In this document: piece after piece, positions 43,733 to 52,739 of the stretch
Position numbering within the stretch: the stretch's first letter is position 1
How the letters are laid out: the number at the start of each line of letters is the position of its first letter
Origin: Streptomyces sedi
GTDB lineage: Bacteria; Actinomycetota; Actinomycetes; Streptomycetales; Streptomycetaceae
Direction: 5' to 3'
Length of the DNA: 64,000 nt
NCBI RefSeq assembly: GCF_006335015.1
Contig: NZ_VDGT01000014.1
Span: 1-64,000, forward strand
Notes under the pieces: generated by a model
What the model was told of the DNA's origin: nothing
What the model saw: only the letters and a program-made list of their open reading frames with translations
Database searches by the model: none
Position numbers and translations under genes: made by a program

Positions 43733-44353
43733 ATGGCGAGATACCTTGACGTCCACCCGGAGAACCCGCAGCGCCGCGTGATCACCCAGGCGGTCCAGAT
43801 CCTGAGCGAGGGCGGGCTGATCGTCTATCCGACGGACTCCTGCTTCGCGCTCGGCTGCCTGCCGGGCAACGCCGAGGGACTTGACCGCATCCGCACGATC
43901 CGGCAGCTGGACAGCCGCCACCACTTCACCCTGGTCTGCCGCGACCTCACCCAGCTCGGCCAGTTCGTGCGGCTCGACAACACCGCCTTCCGCTCCATCA
44001 GGGCGGCCACGCCCGGCAGTTACACGTTCATCCTGCCGGCCTCGAAGGAGGCCCCCCGCCGGGTGCTGCACCCCAAGCGCCGCACCGTCGGCGTGCGCGT
44101 CCCCGAACACCCCGTCGTCCAGGCGCTCCTGGCCGAACTGGATGAACCGCTGCTCTCCAGCACCCTGTTGCTGCCCGACCAGGAGGAGCCGCTGACCCAG
44201 GGCTGGGAGATCAAGGAACGCCTCGACCACGTGGTGGACGCCGTCCTGGACTCGGGGGACTGCGGCACCGAGCCGACCACGGTCGTCGACTTCTCCGACG
44301 GCGAGGCGGAGATCGTCCGCCGCGGCGCGGGCGACCCGGGCCGCTTCGAGTAA
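43733..44353 (+). CDS. L-threonylcarbamoyladenylate synthase family protein (Sua5/YrdC/YciO)
   Basis: 206 residues forming the YrdC fold. It contains GGLIVYPTDSCFALGC near residue 26, the KR-type nucleotide site around RRTVGVRVPEHPVVQALL and the TTVVDFSDGE segment near the end. Length and the C-terminal sequence fit the YciO subgroup rather than full Sua5. The well-known family members make the TC-AMP intermediate for the t6A tRNA modification; YciO itself is less understood. It starts at ATG 43733, 80 bases after the heptamer array. Confidence 0.85.
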   Translation: MARYLDVHPENPQRRVITQAVQILSEGGLIVYPTDSCFALGCLPGNAEGLDRIRTIRQLDSRHHFTLVCRDLTQLGQFVRLDNTAFRSIRAATPGSYTFILPASKEAPRRVLHPKRRTVGVRVPEHPVVQALLAELDEPLLSSTLLLPDQEEPLTQGWEIKERLDHVVDAVLDSGDCGTEPTTVVDFSDGEAEIVRRGAGDPGRFE

Positions 44354-44378
44354 CGGCCGCCGATCGGCCGCGACCGGC

Positions 44379-45131
44379 TCACCCCCGCTGGCCGTCCGCC
44401 AGCAGCAGGCTGATCTGGGTGCCCAGTTCGCGGAAGCCCAGGGCGGCGGCGACCCTTCGGGACGCCGGGACCCTGGCGCGCCACTGGGGGAGGAGACCGG
44501 CCGCGAGTGCGTGCGCGACGGCCGCCGAGGCCGTCGCGCGGGCCAGGCCCCGGCCCCGCCACCGTGCGCCGGTCAGCACGCAGACGTGCGCGACGCCGCC
44601 CGTCCACCCCTCGTACCCGGCGGCGGCGACCACCCGGCCGCCGTCCCGCACCACGAACGCCGGCGAGGTGATCCCTTCGAGGCCGGCCTCGCCCACCTCC
44701 TCGCGGCCGGCCAGCTCCGCCAGCCGCGCCAGCTCGGCGTGGCGGGCCGGCAGCCGTTCGACCGGCACCGCCTCCCCGGCCACCCCCGAACGGAACCACT
44801 CGGCGGAGACATACGCCAGCGCCGCCGGCCCCAGCACCTCCACCACCGGCAGCGCCCCGCGCCCCCGCGGAGATCCAAACGAGACGACCTGCCGCGCCTC
44901 GGCCGGCAACGCGCCCAGGGTCGCGCGTACGAGTTCCGCCGTCGGCTCGGACGGCGCGGTCACGAGCGCCGCGCCGCCCAGCACCACCGCGCCGACCCAG
45001 CCGGGCGGGCACAGACCGGATTCCGGCGCGACCACGACGTTCGCCTCGCCCCGGCCCGGGAACGACGCCGGAACCCCGGCCCATCCCGCCCACCGGGCGC
45101 GGACGCCGGTGATCAACGAGTCCGTCACCAT
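44379..45131 (-). CDS. GNAT-family N-acetyltransferase
   Basis: 250 residues. The acetyl-CoA region is C-terminal: VCVLTGARWRGRGLARATAS carries the R-x-x-G-x-G/A signature near residue 190, followed by PQWRARVPASRRVAAALGF. The N-terminal part has no recognised function. The ATG at 45131 lies inside a triple 17-base repeat, so two further ATGs sit upstream out of frame. No good ribosome-binding site is present, so initiation may depend on the coupled TGATG arrangement. The substrate is unknown. Confidence 0.82.
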   Translation of the reverse strand: MVTDSLITGVRARWAGWAGVPASFPGRGEANVVVAPESGLCPPGWVGAVVLGGAALVTAPSEPTAELVRATLGALPAEARQVVSFGSPRGRGALPVVEVLGPAALAYVSAEWFRSGVAGEAVPVERLPARHAELARLAELAGREEVGEAGLEGITSPAFVVRDGGRVVAAAGYEGWTGGVAHVCVLTGARWRGRGLARATASAAVAHALAAGLLPQWRARVPASRRVAAALGFRELGTQISLLLADGQRG

Positions 45132-45169
45132 CAGCAGTCCGTCACCATGAGCAGTCCGTCTCCATAAGC
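45119..45169 (-). repeat. Triplicated 17-bp start-site repeat of the acetyltransferase gene
   Basis: Three 17-base units (45119-45135, 45136-45152, 45153-45169) each carry an ATG on the minus strand. The outer copies open two tiny frames, METDCSW and MVTDC. The stop of the second overlaps the gene's own ATG as TGATG. The 17-base period puts the three ATGs in different frames. Confidence 0.7.
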
Positions 45170-45351
45170 CCGACTGTGACACCGCGCCCCGCCGCCCGGC
45201 TAGGGCCTTTTTCCGGAGAGGCCCCAGCCCGCCGCGCGCGCCCACCACCCACCGCCTCCCCGCGCCCGGGGAGCTCGGTCTTTGGGGCGGCCACGGGCGG
45301 GGCATGATCGCCGTGGCGGGCGGGGGCCGGACACGGAAGGGCGGAGGACCC

Positions 45352-45867
45352 ATGGACATGCGGGCTCGGTGGGGGCGTTGGGCGACGGTGCCGGTGGCGG
45401 TGTGCGCGGCGTGGGGACTGGTCGCCGTCCCCTCCTCGGCGGCGGAGACGACGGCCGGCGCGTCGGCGACGGCACCGTCGGAGAACACCGCGGCGACCGG
45501 CGGGGAGCCGGTCGTCGAGCCGTTGACCGAGGGCTTCGCCCCGGAGGGTGTCGCGATCGACGCCGAGGGGCCGACCGACGTCGCGCAGAAGGTGATCACC
45601 ATCCCGCCAGGAGGCACCACCGACTGGCACACTCACGCGGGGCCGCTGCTCGGCGTCGTCGAGTCCGGCACCCTCACCAGGACCCTGGACGACTGCTCCG
45701 TGGAGGTCTCCGGCCCCGGTGACGCCCTGGTCGAGCCGCACGGCGCCGACCACGCCCACGTCGGCCGCAATCTCGGCGACGAGCCCGTCGTCCTCTACGC
45801 GACCTATGTGGTCCCGCACGGCGCGCCGCTCTCCGAACCCGCCGAGAACCCGGGCTGCCCGGAGTAG
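45352..45867 (+). CDS. Secreted cupin-domain protein
   Basis: 171 residues; ATG at 45352 with GGAGG upstream. A signal peptide (about 1-35, with VPVAVCAAWGLVAVPSSAAE) is followed by a Thr/Ala-rich linker and a single cupin barrel. The metal-binding histidines are suggested by TDWHTHAGPLLGVVESGTL and the second motif EPHGADHAHVGRNLGDEP. Export plus cupin suggests a small-molecule-binding or oxidoreductase role outside the cell; no substrate can be inferred. Confidence 0.8.
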   Translation: MDMRARWGRWATVPVAVCAAWGLVAVPSSAAETTAGASATAPSENTAATGGEPVVEPLTEGFAPEGVAIDAEGPTDVAQKVITIPPGGTTDWHTHAGPLLGVVESGTLTRTLDDCSVEVSGPGDALVEPHGADHAHVGRNLGDEPVVLYATYVVPHGAPLSEPAENPGCPE

Positions 45868-46027
45868 CGCCGCCCGCCACGACCGCCCGCGCCGGCGGCG
45901 GCCCGCTCGACCAACGGGCCGCGCGCTGGTTCACTGCTCAGCACCGACGAAACGCCACCCGTACGCCCGGGCGAACCCCCGGCGCGCGGCCCGGCGGGCC
46001 ACCCGTACCCGCCGCCCAGGAGGAACC

Positions 46028-47209
46028 ATGGTGACCATGCCGTCCGAGATGCCGACCCGCCCCGCGCCCGCCGGGGACGAGGCCGACGAACTCCTCGCCC
46101 TCGCCCGCCGGGTGGCGGCCCGCGAGGTCAGGCCGCCGGCCGCCGAGGAGGAGGAGGCCGGCGTCTTCCCCCGCGAGACGTTCGCCCTGCTCTCCAGGAC
46201 GGGACTGCTCGGCCTGCCCTACCCGACGGAGTACGGCGGGGGCGACCAGCCCTACGCGCACTATCTGCGGGTCCTGGAGGAGCTGGCCGCCGCCCGGCTG
46301 ACCGTGGGGCTCGGGGTGAGCGTGCACACCCTGGCCTGCCACGCACTGGCCGGCTTCGGGGACGCGGCGCAACGCGCCCGTTGGCTGCCGGCGATGCTCG
46401 GCGGCGAACTCCTCGGCGGCTACTGCCTCTCCGAGCCCACCGCCGGCTCCGACGCCGCCAGCCTACGCACCCGCGCGGTGCGCGACGGCGACGAGTGGGT
46501 GATCACCGGCACCAAGGCGTGGATCACCCACGGCGGGATCGCCGACTTCTACACCGTGCTGGCCCGCACCGGCGAGGAAGGCCCGGGCGGCATCAGCGCG
46601 TTCCTGGTGCCGGGCGACGCGCCCGGGCTGACGGCGGCGAAGCCGGAACGGAAGATGGGCATGGGCGGATCGCCCACCGCACAGCTGCACTTCGACGGGG
46701 TCCGGGTCGAGGACGGCCGCCGGCTGGGGGAGTTGGGGCGCGGCCTGTCGATCGCGCTGGCCGCGCTCGACGCGGGGCGGCTGGGCATCGCGGCCTGCGC
46801 GGTCGGGCTGGCCAGGGCGGCGCTGGAGGAGGCGACGGCGTTCGTCGTCAGGCGGCGGCAGTTCGGCCGCCCGATCAGCGACTTCCAGGGCACCCGCTTC
46901 CTGCTGGCCGACCTGGCCACCGGGATCGAGGCCGGCCGCGCGCTGCTGTTCTCCGCGGCGCGGCTGAAGGACGCGGGTCTCCCGTTCACCGCCGAGGCCG
47001 CCATGGCCAAGCTGTTCTGCACCGACCACGCGATGCGGGTGACCGTCGACGCGGTCCAGCTGATGGGCGGGTACGGCTACAGCGCCGACTACCCGGCCGA
47101 GCGCTATCTGCGGGAGGCGAAGGTGCTCCAGATCGTGGAGGGCACCAACCAGATCCAACGGCTGGTCATCGCACGGCAGTTGCTCGACGGGGCGTGCGCC
47201 GGGGACTGA
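46028..47209 (+). CDS. Acyl-CoA dehydrogenase
   Basis: 393 residues, the normal family length; ATG at 46028 with AGGAGGAACC upstream. FAD-binding and active-site segments include GGYCLSEPTAGSDAASLRTR near 140, KAWITHGGIADFYTV near 175 and QLMGGYGYSADYPAERYLRE followed by GTNQIQRLVIARQLL at the end. The catalytic base position fits the short-chain/isovaleryl type. It probably oxidises an acyl-CoA in fatty-acid or amino-acid breakdown. Confidence 0.9.
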   Translation: MVTMPSEMPTRPAPAGDEADELLALARRVAAREVRPPAAEEEEAGVFPRETFALLSRTGLLGLPYPTEYGGGDQPYAHYLRVLEELAAARLTVGLGVSVHTLACHALAGFGDAAQRARWLPAMLGGELLGGYCLSEPTAGSDAASLRTRAVRDGDEWVITGTKAWITHGGIADFYTVLARTGEEGPGGISAFLVPGDAPGLTAAKPERKMGMGGSPTAQLHFDGVRVEDGRRLGELGRGLSIALAALDAGRLGIAACAVGLARAALEEATAFVVRRRQFGRPISDFQGTRFLLADLATGIEAGRALLFSAARLKDAGLPFTAEAAMAKLFCTDHAMRVTVDAVQLMGGYGYSADYPAERYLREAKVLQIVEGTNQIQRLVIARQLLDGACAGD

Positions 47210-47213
47210 GCGC

Positions 47214-47603
47214 TCAGGCGGCCTGCCGCAGGGCGGGCGCGGGGCCCGAGGCGTGGGAGAACGGCTGGAGCCGCCAGTCCAGGCCCTCCGGCAGCGCCGC
47301 CAGCGCCCGCGAGTCGCCGTGCGCCGGCCGCGTCCAGGTCAGCGCCCAGTCGGTCGCGGCGGGCTCCCGGCCGGAGCCGGGGCAGACGGTCAGCCCGAAG
47401 GGCTGCCACGGGGTGGCGACCAGCGCGTGGGAGGGCAGCGGCGCGTCCGCCGTCTCCAGGGCGATCGAGCGGGAGCAGTCCGGGCAGACCGCCCGCGCCG
47501 CCTCGGCGTCGGTCGGGTCGTGCTCCGGCTCGAACGCCTCGATCGCCTCGACGAGTCGCCGCCCGTTCGCGCCGGTGCGTCGGGGTGGTTGAGCAGTGGG
47601 CAT
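47214..47603 (-). CDS. Conserved hypothetical protein with a CxxC motif
   Basis: 129 residues, ATG at 47603. No family recognised. A CPDC motif lies near residue 40 and a further CPGSGREP segment near 74, which could together bind zinc. The sequence looks like a small soluble protein. It is convergent with the acyl-CoA dehydrogenase (only four bases between the stops) and divergent from the Lrp-type gene. Confidence 0.6.
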   Translation of the reverse strand: MPTAQPPRRTGANGRRLVEAIEAFEPEHDPTDAEAARAVCPDCSRSIALETADAPLPSHALVATPWQPFGLTVCPGSGREPAATDWALTWTRPAHGDSRALAALPEGLDWRLQPFSHASGPAPALRQAA

Positions 47604-47835
47604 TTATCCCCCTTGGATGGCACATCCGATGGCCACTGCAAGAGTTGCCCGTGCCGATCGGCGGATAATCACCCGTCAGGCCGCCCTGTCGACGAGGGAA
47701 GGTGGTCTTCGTCACATTTCGGCGACGAACGGTTGTTCCCTCCGGGGTGGGCGTGCCCGCCGGCCCGCCCGCCCCGTCCCGAACGCCCGGAAAGCGTCCA
47801 GCGCCCCGCCCGCCGTGCGGGTAGGTTACGGACTC

Positions 47836-48288
47836 GTGAGTGACCTATCGGAGGACCTGGACCGGCGCATCGTCGAACTGCTCGTCAAGGACGGGCGGAT
47901 GAGCTACACCGACCTGGGCAGGGCCACCGGCCTCTCCACCTCCGCCGTCCACCAGCGCGTCCGCCGGCTCGAACAGCGCGGTGTCATCCGCGGCTACACC
48001 GCGCTCGTCGACCCCGAGGCCGTCGGGCTGCCGATGACCGCGTTCATCTCCGTGAAGCCGTTCGACCCCAGCGCCCCGGACGACACCGCCGACCGGCTCG
48101 CCGAGGTCCCCGAGATCGAGGCCTGCCACAGCGTCGCCGGCGACGAGAGCTACATCCTCAAGGTCAGGGTCGGCGCCCCCGCCGAGCTGGAGCACCTGCT
48201 GGCCCGCATCCGCTCCCTGGCCGGCGTCTCCACCCGCACCACCGTGGTCCTCTCCACCCCCTACGAGGCCCGCCCGCCCCGGATCTGA
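47836..48288 (+). CDS. Lrp/AsnC-family transcriptional regulator
   Basis: 150 residues from a GTG at 47836. The N-terminal HTH reads LVKDGRMSYTDLGRATGLST then SAVHQRVRRLEQRG. The C-terminal RAM domain (about 65-145) contains HSVAGDESYILKVRV, typical of amino-acid-binding regulators. It is 46 bases upstream of the amidohydrolase on the same strand and may regulate it and neighbours. Confidence 0.9.
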   Translation: MSDLSEDLDRRIVELLVKDGRMSYTDLGRATGLSTSAVHQRVRRLEQRGVIRGYTALVDPEAVGLPMTAFISVKPFDPSAPDDTADRLAEVPEIEACHSVAGDESYILKVRVGAPAELEHLLARIRSLAGVSTRTTVVLSTPYEARPPRI

Positions 48289-48334
48289 CCCCCACCGCGC
48301 CCGGCGCCCCGCGGCGGGCGCGAGACTAGCGGGC

Positions 48335-49975
48335 ATGACCCGACGCACCACCTCCGCCACGGCACCCTCCACGCTGCTGCGGCGGGGCGAGATCCACAGC
48401 CCGGCCGACCCCTTCGCCACCGCCATGCTGGTGACCGGCGACCGCGTCGCCTGGCTCGGCTCCGAGGCCGCCGCCGACGCCCTGGCCGACAGCGCCGACC
48501 ACACCGTCGACCTCGACGGCGCCCTGGTAGCCCCCGCGTTCACCGACGCCCACGTGCACACCACCGCCGCCGGCCTGGCGCTCACCGGCCTCGACCTCAC
48601 CGAGGCCGCCTCCCTCGACGCGGCGCTGGCCGCCGTCCGCGCCTACGCGGCGACCCGGCCCGCGGGGGAGGTGCTTCTCGGACACGGCTGGGACTCCGCG
48701 CGCTGGCCGGAACGCCGCGCCCCCCGACGGGCGGAGCTGGACGAGGCCGCCGGCGGACGCCCCCTCTACCTCTCCCGGGTCGACGTCCACTCGGCGCTCG
48801 CCACCACCGCCCTGCTCGACCTCGTCCCCGGCGTCACCGACCGCGAGGGATACGCCGCCGACCGCCCGTTGACCGGCGACGCCCACCACGCGGTGCGCGC
48901 ACACGCGTTCGGCGCCCTCACCCCGGGGCGCCGTGCCGAGGCCCAGCGCGCCGCCCGCGCCCACGCGGCGAGCCTGGGGATCGGCGCGCTCCACGAGTGC
49001 GGCGGCCCGGAGATCTCCAGCGAGGACGACCTGCTCGCCCTCCTGCGGCTCGCCGAGGACGAGCCGGGGCCACGCGTCCTCGGCTACTGGGCCGAGCTGG
49101 TCACCGACCCCAAGGACGCCCTGCGCATCGCCGAGCTGGGCGCCGCCGGGGCCGCCGGGGACCTCTTCGTCGACGGCTCCCTCGGCTCGCGCACCGCCCA
49201 CCTGTGCGCGCCCTACGCGGACGGCGGAACCGACACCGGCGTGGCCCACCTCACCGAGGAGCAGATCGCCACCCATGTCGCGCTGTGCACCGAGGCCGGA
49301 CTCCAGGCCGGCTTCCACGCCATCGGCGACGCGGCCGTCACCGCCGTCGTGCGGGGGGTGCGCGCCGCAGCCGACCGGGTCGGCCGCGAACGGGTGCGCG
49401 CGTTGCGCCACCGCGTCGAACACGCCGAGCTCCTCACCGCGGGCCTCGTCGCCGAACTGGCCGAACTCGGCCTGGTCGCCTCCGTCCAGCCGGCCTTCGA
49501 CGCCGCCTGGGGCGGGTCCGACGGCATGTACGTCGACCGGCTCGGCGCCGAACGGGCCGCCGCGCTCAACCCGTTCGCGGCGCTGGCCCGCGCCGGGGTG
49601 CCCCTCGCGTTCGGCTCGGACGCGCCCGTCACCCCGCTCGACCCCTGGGGCGCGGTGCGCGCCGCCGCGTACCACCGCACGCCCGAACACCGGATCTCGG
49701 TGCGCGCCGCGTTCACCGCGCACACCAGGGGCGGGTGGCGCGCCGTCGGCCGCGACGACGCCGGCGTGCTGGTGCCGGGCGCGCCCGCCGACTACGCGCT
49801 CTGGGACACCGGGCCGCTCCTCGTCCAGGCCCCCGACGACCGGGTGGCCCGCTGGTCAACCGACCCGCGCTCCGGCACCCCCGGGCTCCCCGACCTCACC
49901 CCCGGCTCCCCGCTGCCCCGCTGCCTGCGTACCGTGGTCGGGGGGCGGACCGTGTACGACCGGCTGAACGAGTGA
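48335..49975 (+). CDS. Amidohydrolase family protein (YtcJ-like)
   Basis: 546 residues, Amidohydrolase_3 subgroup. The metal site is visible as DAHVHTTAAG near residue 70, AGFHAIGDAAV near 330, RHRVEHAEL near 365 and FGSDAPVTPLDPWG near 430. The substrate is not evident; family members cleave N-acyl or amide bonds. It follows the Lrp gene directly and has no downstream partner before a large gene-free gap. Confidence 0.87.
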   Translation: MTRRTTSATAPSTLLRRGEIHSPADPFATAMLVTGDRVAWLGSEAAADALADSADHTVDLDGALVAPAFTDAHVHTTAAGLALTGLDLTEAASLDAALAAVRAYAATRPAGEVLLGHGWDSARWPERRAPRRAELDEAAGGRPLYLSRVDVHSALATTALLDLVPGVTDREGYAADRPLTGDAHHAVRAHAFGALTPGRRAEAQRAARAHAASLGIGALHECGGPEISSEDDLLALLRLAEDEPGPRVLGYWAELVTDPKDALRIAELGAAGAAGDLFVDGSLGSRTAHLCAPYADGGTDTGVAHLTEEQIATHVALCTEAGLQAGFHAIGDAAVTAVVRGVRAAADRVGRERVRALRHRVEHAELLTAGLVAELAELGLVASVQPAFDAAWGGSDGMYVDRLGAERAAALNPFAALARAGVPLAFGSDAPVTPLDPWGAVRAAAYHRTPEHRISVRAAFTAHTRGGWRAVGRDDAGVLVPGAPADYALWDTGPLLVQAPDDRVARWSTDPRSGTPGLPDLTPGSPLPRCLRTVVGGRTVYDRLNE

Positions 49976-50052
49976 TCCCGGTCCCGGCCGATACCGCCGA
50001 ACGACGGCTACCGCCGCGCCGGGAACGCGGCCGGTGCTCGGCACTGACCTGC

Positions 50053-50116
50053 CGTTTTCAGGAAAACGCCCTGGTGAGACGGATGTTGACAGCCAGCGGG
50101 CCTCCGGGGGTAGGTT
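50053..50116 (+). promoter_or_regulatory. Short inverted repeat and vegetative-type promoter candidate after the amidohydrolase
   Basis: CGTTTTC (50053-50059) and GAAAACG (50062-50068) form a perfect inverted repeat. Just downstream, TTGACA (50086-50091) and TAGGTT (50111-50116) are separated by 19 bases, close to the Streptomyces housekeeping promoter consensus. No gene starts for more than 800 bases downstream. The stretch 50120-50420 has GC hairpins but no coding sequence I can support. Confidence 0.5.
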
Positions 50117-50423
50117 CGGCCGGGTCCACCACAGGACGTCCGGCCGGCGCACCTTCACGCAGTCGTCGAACGCTGCTGGGCCAGAGGGCGGGCGCCAACC
50201 CGGCGCCCCGCCACCGGGAGCCAGGTCCAGTGTCCGCGGCACGGGGACGGGAGGCACCGCCCGGTCGGCTGGTGCGACCCGGGCGGGGCCCGGACGCTCA
50301 GTAGACAACGGCTTTCGGTCGACCCGCAGCCAGCGGGTCCCGGGTCGGACCGAAGGGCGCCGGGCTCCGGCCCGCAGATGTCTCCGACGGTTTCTGGGAG
50401 CCGACCACCGGCCTTGCCGGCCC

Positions 50424-50880
50424 GGGTGGGTTGTCGCCCGCGCCCCGGCGGCGGGTTTCGGACGACGACGGTCCGGTATGGGCAGGGTGGGTTGTCGCCC
50501 GCGCCCCGGTGGTGGGTTGCTCGCGCAGTTCCCCGCGCCCCTGGTCGTGGTGGGCGTGGTCGGTCGGTGGTGGCGTGCTTGGGGGCGCGGGGAACTGCGC
50601 GGTGCGTGTGTGGCGGGGGTCGGACGACGACGGTGCCGTACCGGCGGGGTGGGTTGTCGCCCGCACCCCGGTGGTGGGTTTCTCGCGCAGTTCCCCGCGC
50701 CCCTGGTCGTGGTGGGCTGTTTGGGGGCGCGGGGAACTGCGCGGTGCGTGTGTGGCGGGGGTTGGACGACCGCGGTCCGGCACCGGCAGGGCGGGTTGTC
50801 GTCCTCGCCTCGGTGGTGGGTTTCTCGCGCCCCTGGTCGTGGTGGGCGCGACCGGTCCCGCACCGGCAAGGTGGGTTGTC
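50424..50880. repeat. Array of dispersed hairpin repeats upstream of lnt
   Basis: At least two complete units of about 160 bases plus degraded flanking ones. Complete hairpin arms lie at 50519-50543 with 50581-50602, and at 50681-50704 with 50722-50743. The word GGTTGTCGCCCGC recurs near 50430, 50490 and 50650. A unit near 50820 has lost most of its left arm and all of the right. The family matches those at 24.0, 34.8 and 62.8 kb. Confidence 0.85.
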
Positions 50881-50959
50881 GGCTGCCGGTGACGGCCCCC
50901 CGCGTCGTTCGAGGTACGGTCGTTTCTCACCGCCCCGCTCTTGAGGAGAGGCCACGACC

Positions 50960-52735
50960 GTGGTGCTATCGGGCCCAGAGACGACCACCAGGGACGAGTC
51001 GGACGACCGACGCGTGCGGCCCGAGGCTCCGCCCGGGCCGGCCGCCGGCGTTCCGGCGCGCCGTCCCCGCTGGCCGCGTCGGCTGCTCGCCGCCCTGCGG
51101 CACGACTGGCAGGTCACCGTGCTCGCGGTGCTCGCGGGCCTCGCTCTGGTGCCCGCGTTCCCGCCCTACGACGTGTGGCCGCTGTCGCTGGTCGCGGTCG
51201 CCGCGCTCTCCCTGCTGACCAGGGGGCGCAGCGCCCGCAGGGGCGGCTGGCTCGGCTTCGCGATGGGTCTGCCGTTCTTCTTCGGGCTGCTCAGCTGGCT
51301 GCGGGTGGTCGGCTGGGACGCGACGTTCGGGCTGTCCGTCATCCAGGCGCTGTTCTTCGTGCCGCTCGGCGCCGGGCTCGCGGCCACGGCGCGGATGCGC
51401 GCCTGGTGGCTGTGGGCCGCCTGCCTGTGGGTGGCGGAGGAGTGGGCCAGGGGCCGGGTGCCGTTCGGTGGCTTCCCCTGGGGGCGGCTGGCGTTCGCCA
51501 ACACCGACACCCCCTACACCCCGCTGGCCGCGCTCGGTGGCGCGCCGCTGGTCACGTTCGCCGTCGCGCTCACCGGCACGTTGCTGGCCTGGGCGGGTGT
51601 CCGCCTGTGGCATCTGCGGCGCGCCGGCCTGCTCACCCCCCGCGAGGCGCTGCCCGCGCTCGGCGGCGTCGGCCTGGCCGTGGCGGTGGGCGCCGGCGGC
51701 TACGCCGTGCCGGTGCCCACGGCGGCGGACGACACCGCGCGGGTCGCCGTCGTGCAGGGCAACGTCCAGCAGCCGGGCATGGACTTCCTCGGCCGCCCGA
51801 TGATGATCCTCAACAACCATGTCGAGGCCACCCGGCGGCTCGCCGACGATGTCGCCGCCGGCCGCGCGGACCAGCCCGACCTGGTGCTGTGGCCGGAGAA
51901 CGCCTCCGACCTCGACCCCTACCGCCGCCCCGAGGCGTACGCGGCCATCGACAGCGCGGTGCGCGCCATCGGCGTTCCGGTGCTGGTGGGCGCCCTGGTC
52001 GACCACCCGACCGAGGAGGGGTACGTCGAGAACCAGGGCATCGTCTGGGACCCCGAGAGCGGGCCCGGCGACTCGTACACCAAGCAGCACCCGGTGCCGT
52101 TCGGCGAGTACGTGCCCTTCCGCGACCAGCTGTCGACGGTGATCTCCCGGTTGGACCGGGTGCCGCGCGACTTCTGGCCGGGCGAGCACTCGGGCGTGCT
52201 GGATGTCGGCCCGGCCCGTCTCGGCGACGTGATCTGCTTCGAGGTCGCCTACGACGGCATCGTCACGGACACCGTCAACGACGGCGCCCGCGCCCTGGTC
52301 GTGCAGACCAACAACGCCACGTACGGCAACACCGGCCAGCCCGAGCAGCAGTTGGCCATGTCGCGGCTGCGCGCCGTCGAGCACGGCAGGGCCGTGGTGA
52401 CCGTGGCGACCAGCGGCATCAGCGCGGTGGTCAGGCCCGACGGCTCCATAGAGCAGCGCACCGAGGAGTTCACCCAGGACGTGCTGACCACCGAGCTGCC
52501 GCTGCGCGACGGCCGCACGGTCGCCGACCGGGTGGGCGCCGCCCCCGAGTGGTCGTTGGCCCTGGGCGGCCTGCTGGCCTGGGCCTGGACCGGTCTCCGC
52601 CCGCGCCTGGCACGCCGTGGGAAAGGCGCGAGCGGCACCAGCGGCGCGACCGGCGTGACCGACGCGGGCGAGGGAGACACGGCCGGCGGGAGAGACACGG
52701 CCGCCGAGGGCGGTGCGGGAGAGCGGAAGGAGTGA
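50960..52735 (+). CDS. lnt: Apolipoprotein N-acyltransferase
   Basis: 591 residues; GTG at 50960 with GAGGAGAG upstream. About six N-terminal membrane helices precede a nitrilase domain (about 235-510). The Glu-Lys-Cys catalytic set is Glu313 (LWPENASD), Lys375 (YTKQHPVPFGEYVP) and Cys426 (DVICFEVAYD). The enzyme adds the third acyl chain to lipoproteins at the outer face of the membrane. The C-terminal tail is a Gly/Thr/Glu-rich extension. It lies four bases before the ppm gene; in mycobacteria the two activities are fused as Ppm1. Confidence 0.93.
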   Translation: MVLSGPETTTRDESDDRRVRPEAPPGPAAGVPARRPRWPRRLLAALRHDWQVTVLAVLAGLALVPAFPPYDVWPLSLVAVAALSLLTRGRSARRGGWLGFAMGLPFFFGLLSWLRVVGWDATFGLSVIQALFFVPLGAGLAATARMRAWWLWAACLWVAEEWARGRVPFGGFPWGRLAFANTDTPYTPLAALGGAPLVTFAVALTGTLLAWAGVRLWHLRRAGLLTPREALPALGGVGLAVAVGAGGYAVPVPTAADDTARVAVVQGNVQQPGMDFLGRPMMILNNHVEATRRLADDVAAGRADQPDLVLWPENASDLDPYRRPEAYAAIDSAVRAIGVPVLVGALVDHPTEEGYVENQGIVWDPESGPGDSYTKQHPVPFGEYVPFRDQLSTVISRLDRVPRDFWPGEHSGVLDVGPARLGDVICFEVAYDGIVTDTVNDGARALVVQTNNATYGNTGQPEQQLAMSRLRAVEHGRAVVTVATSGISAVVRPDGSIEQRTEEFTQDVLTTELPLRDGRTVADRVGAAPEWSLALGGLLAWAWTGLRPRLARRGKGASGTSGATGVTDAGEGDTAGGRDTAAEGGAGERKE

Positions 52736-52739
52736 GCGG

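Noticed and set aside
43532..44230. Minus-strand frame with VVSGQWS periodic peptide
   Set aside because: It arises from the heptamer array, has no ribosome site, and overlaps the YciO-type gene on the other strand.
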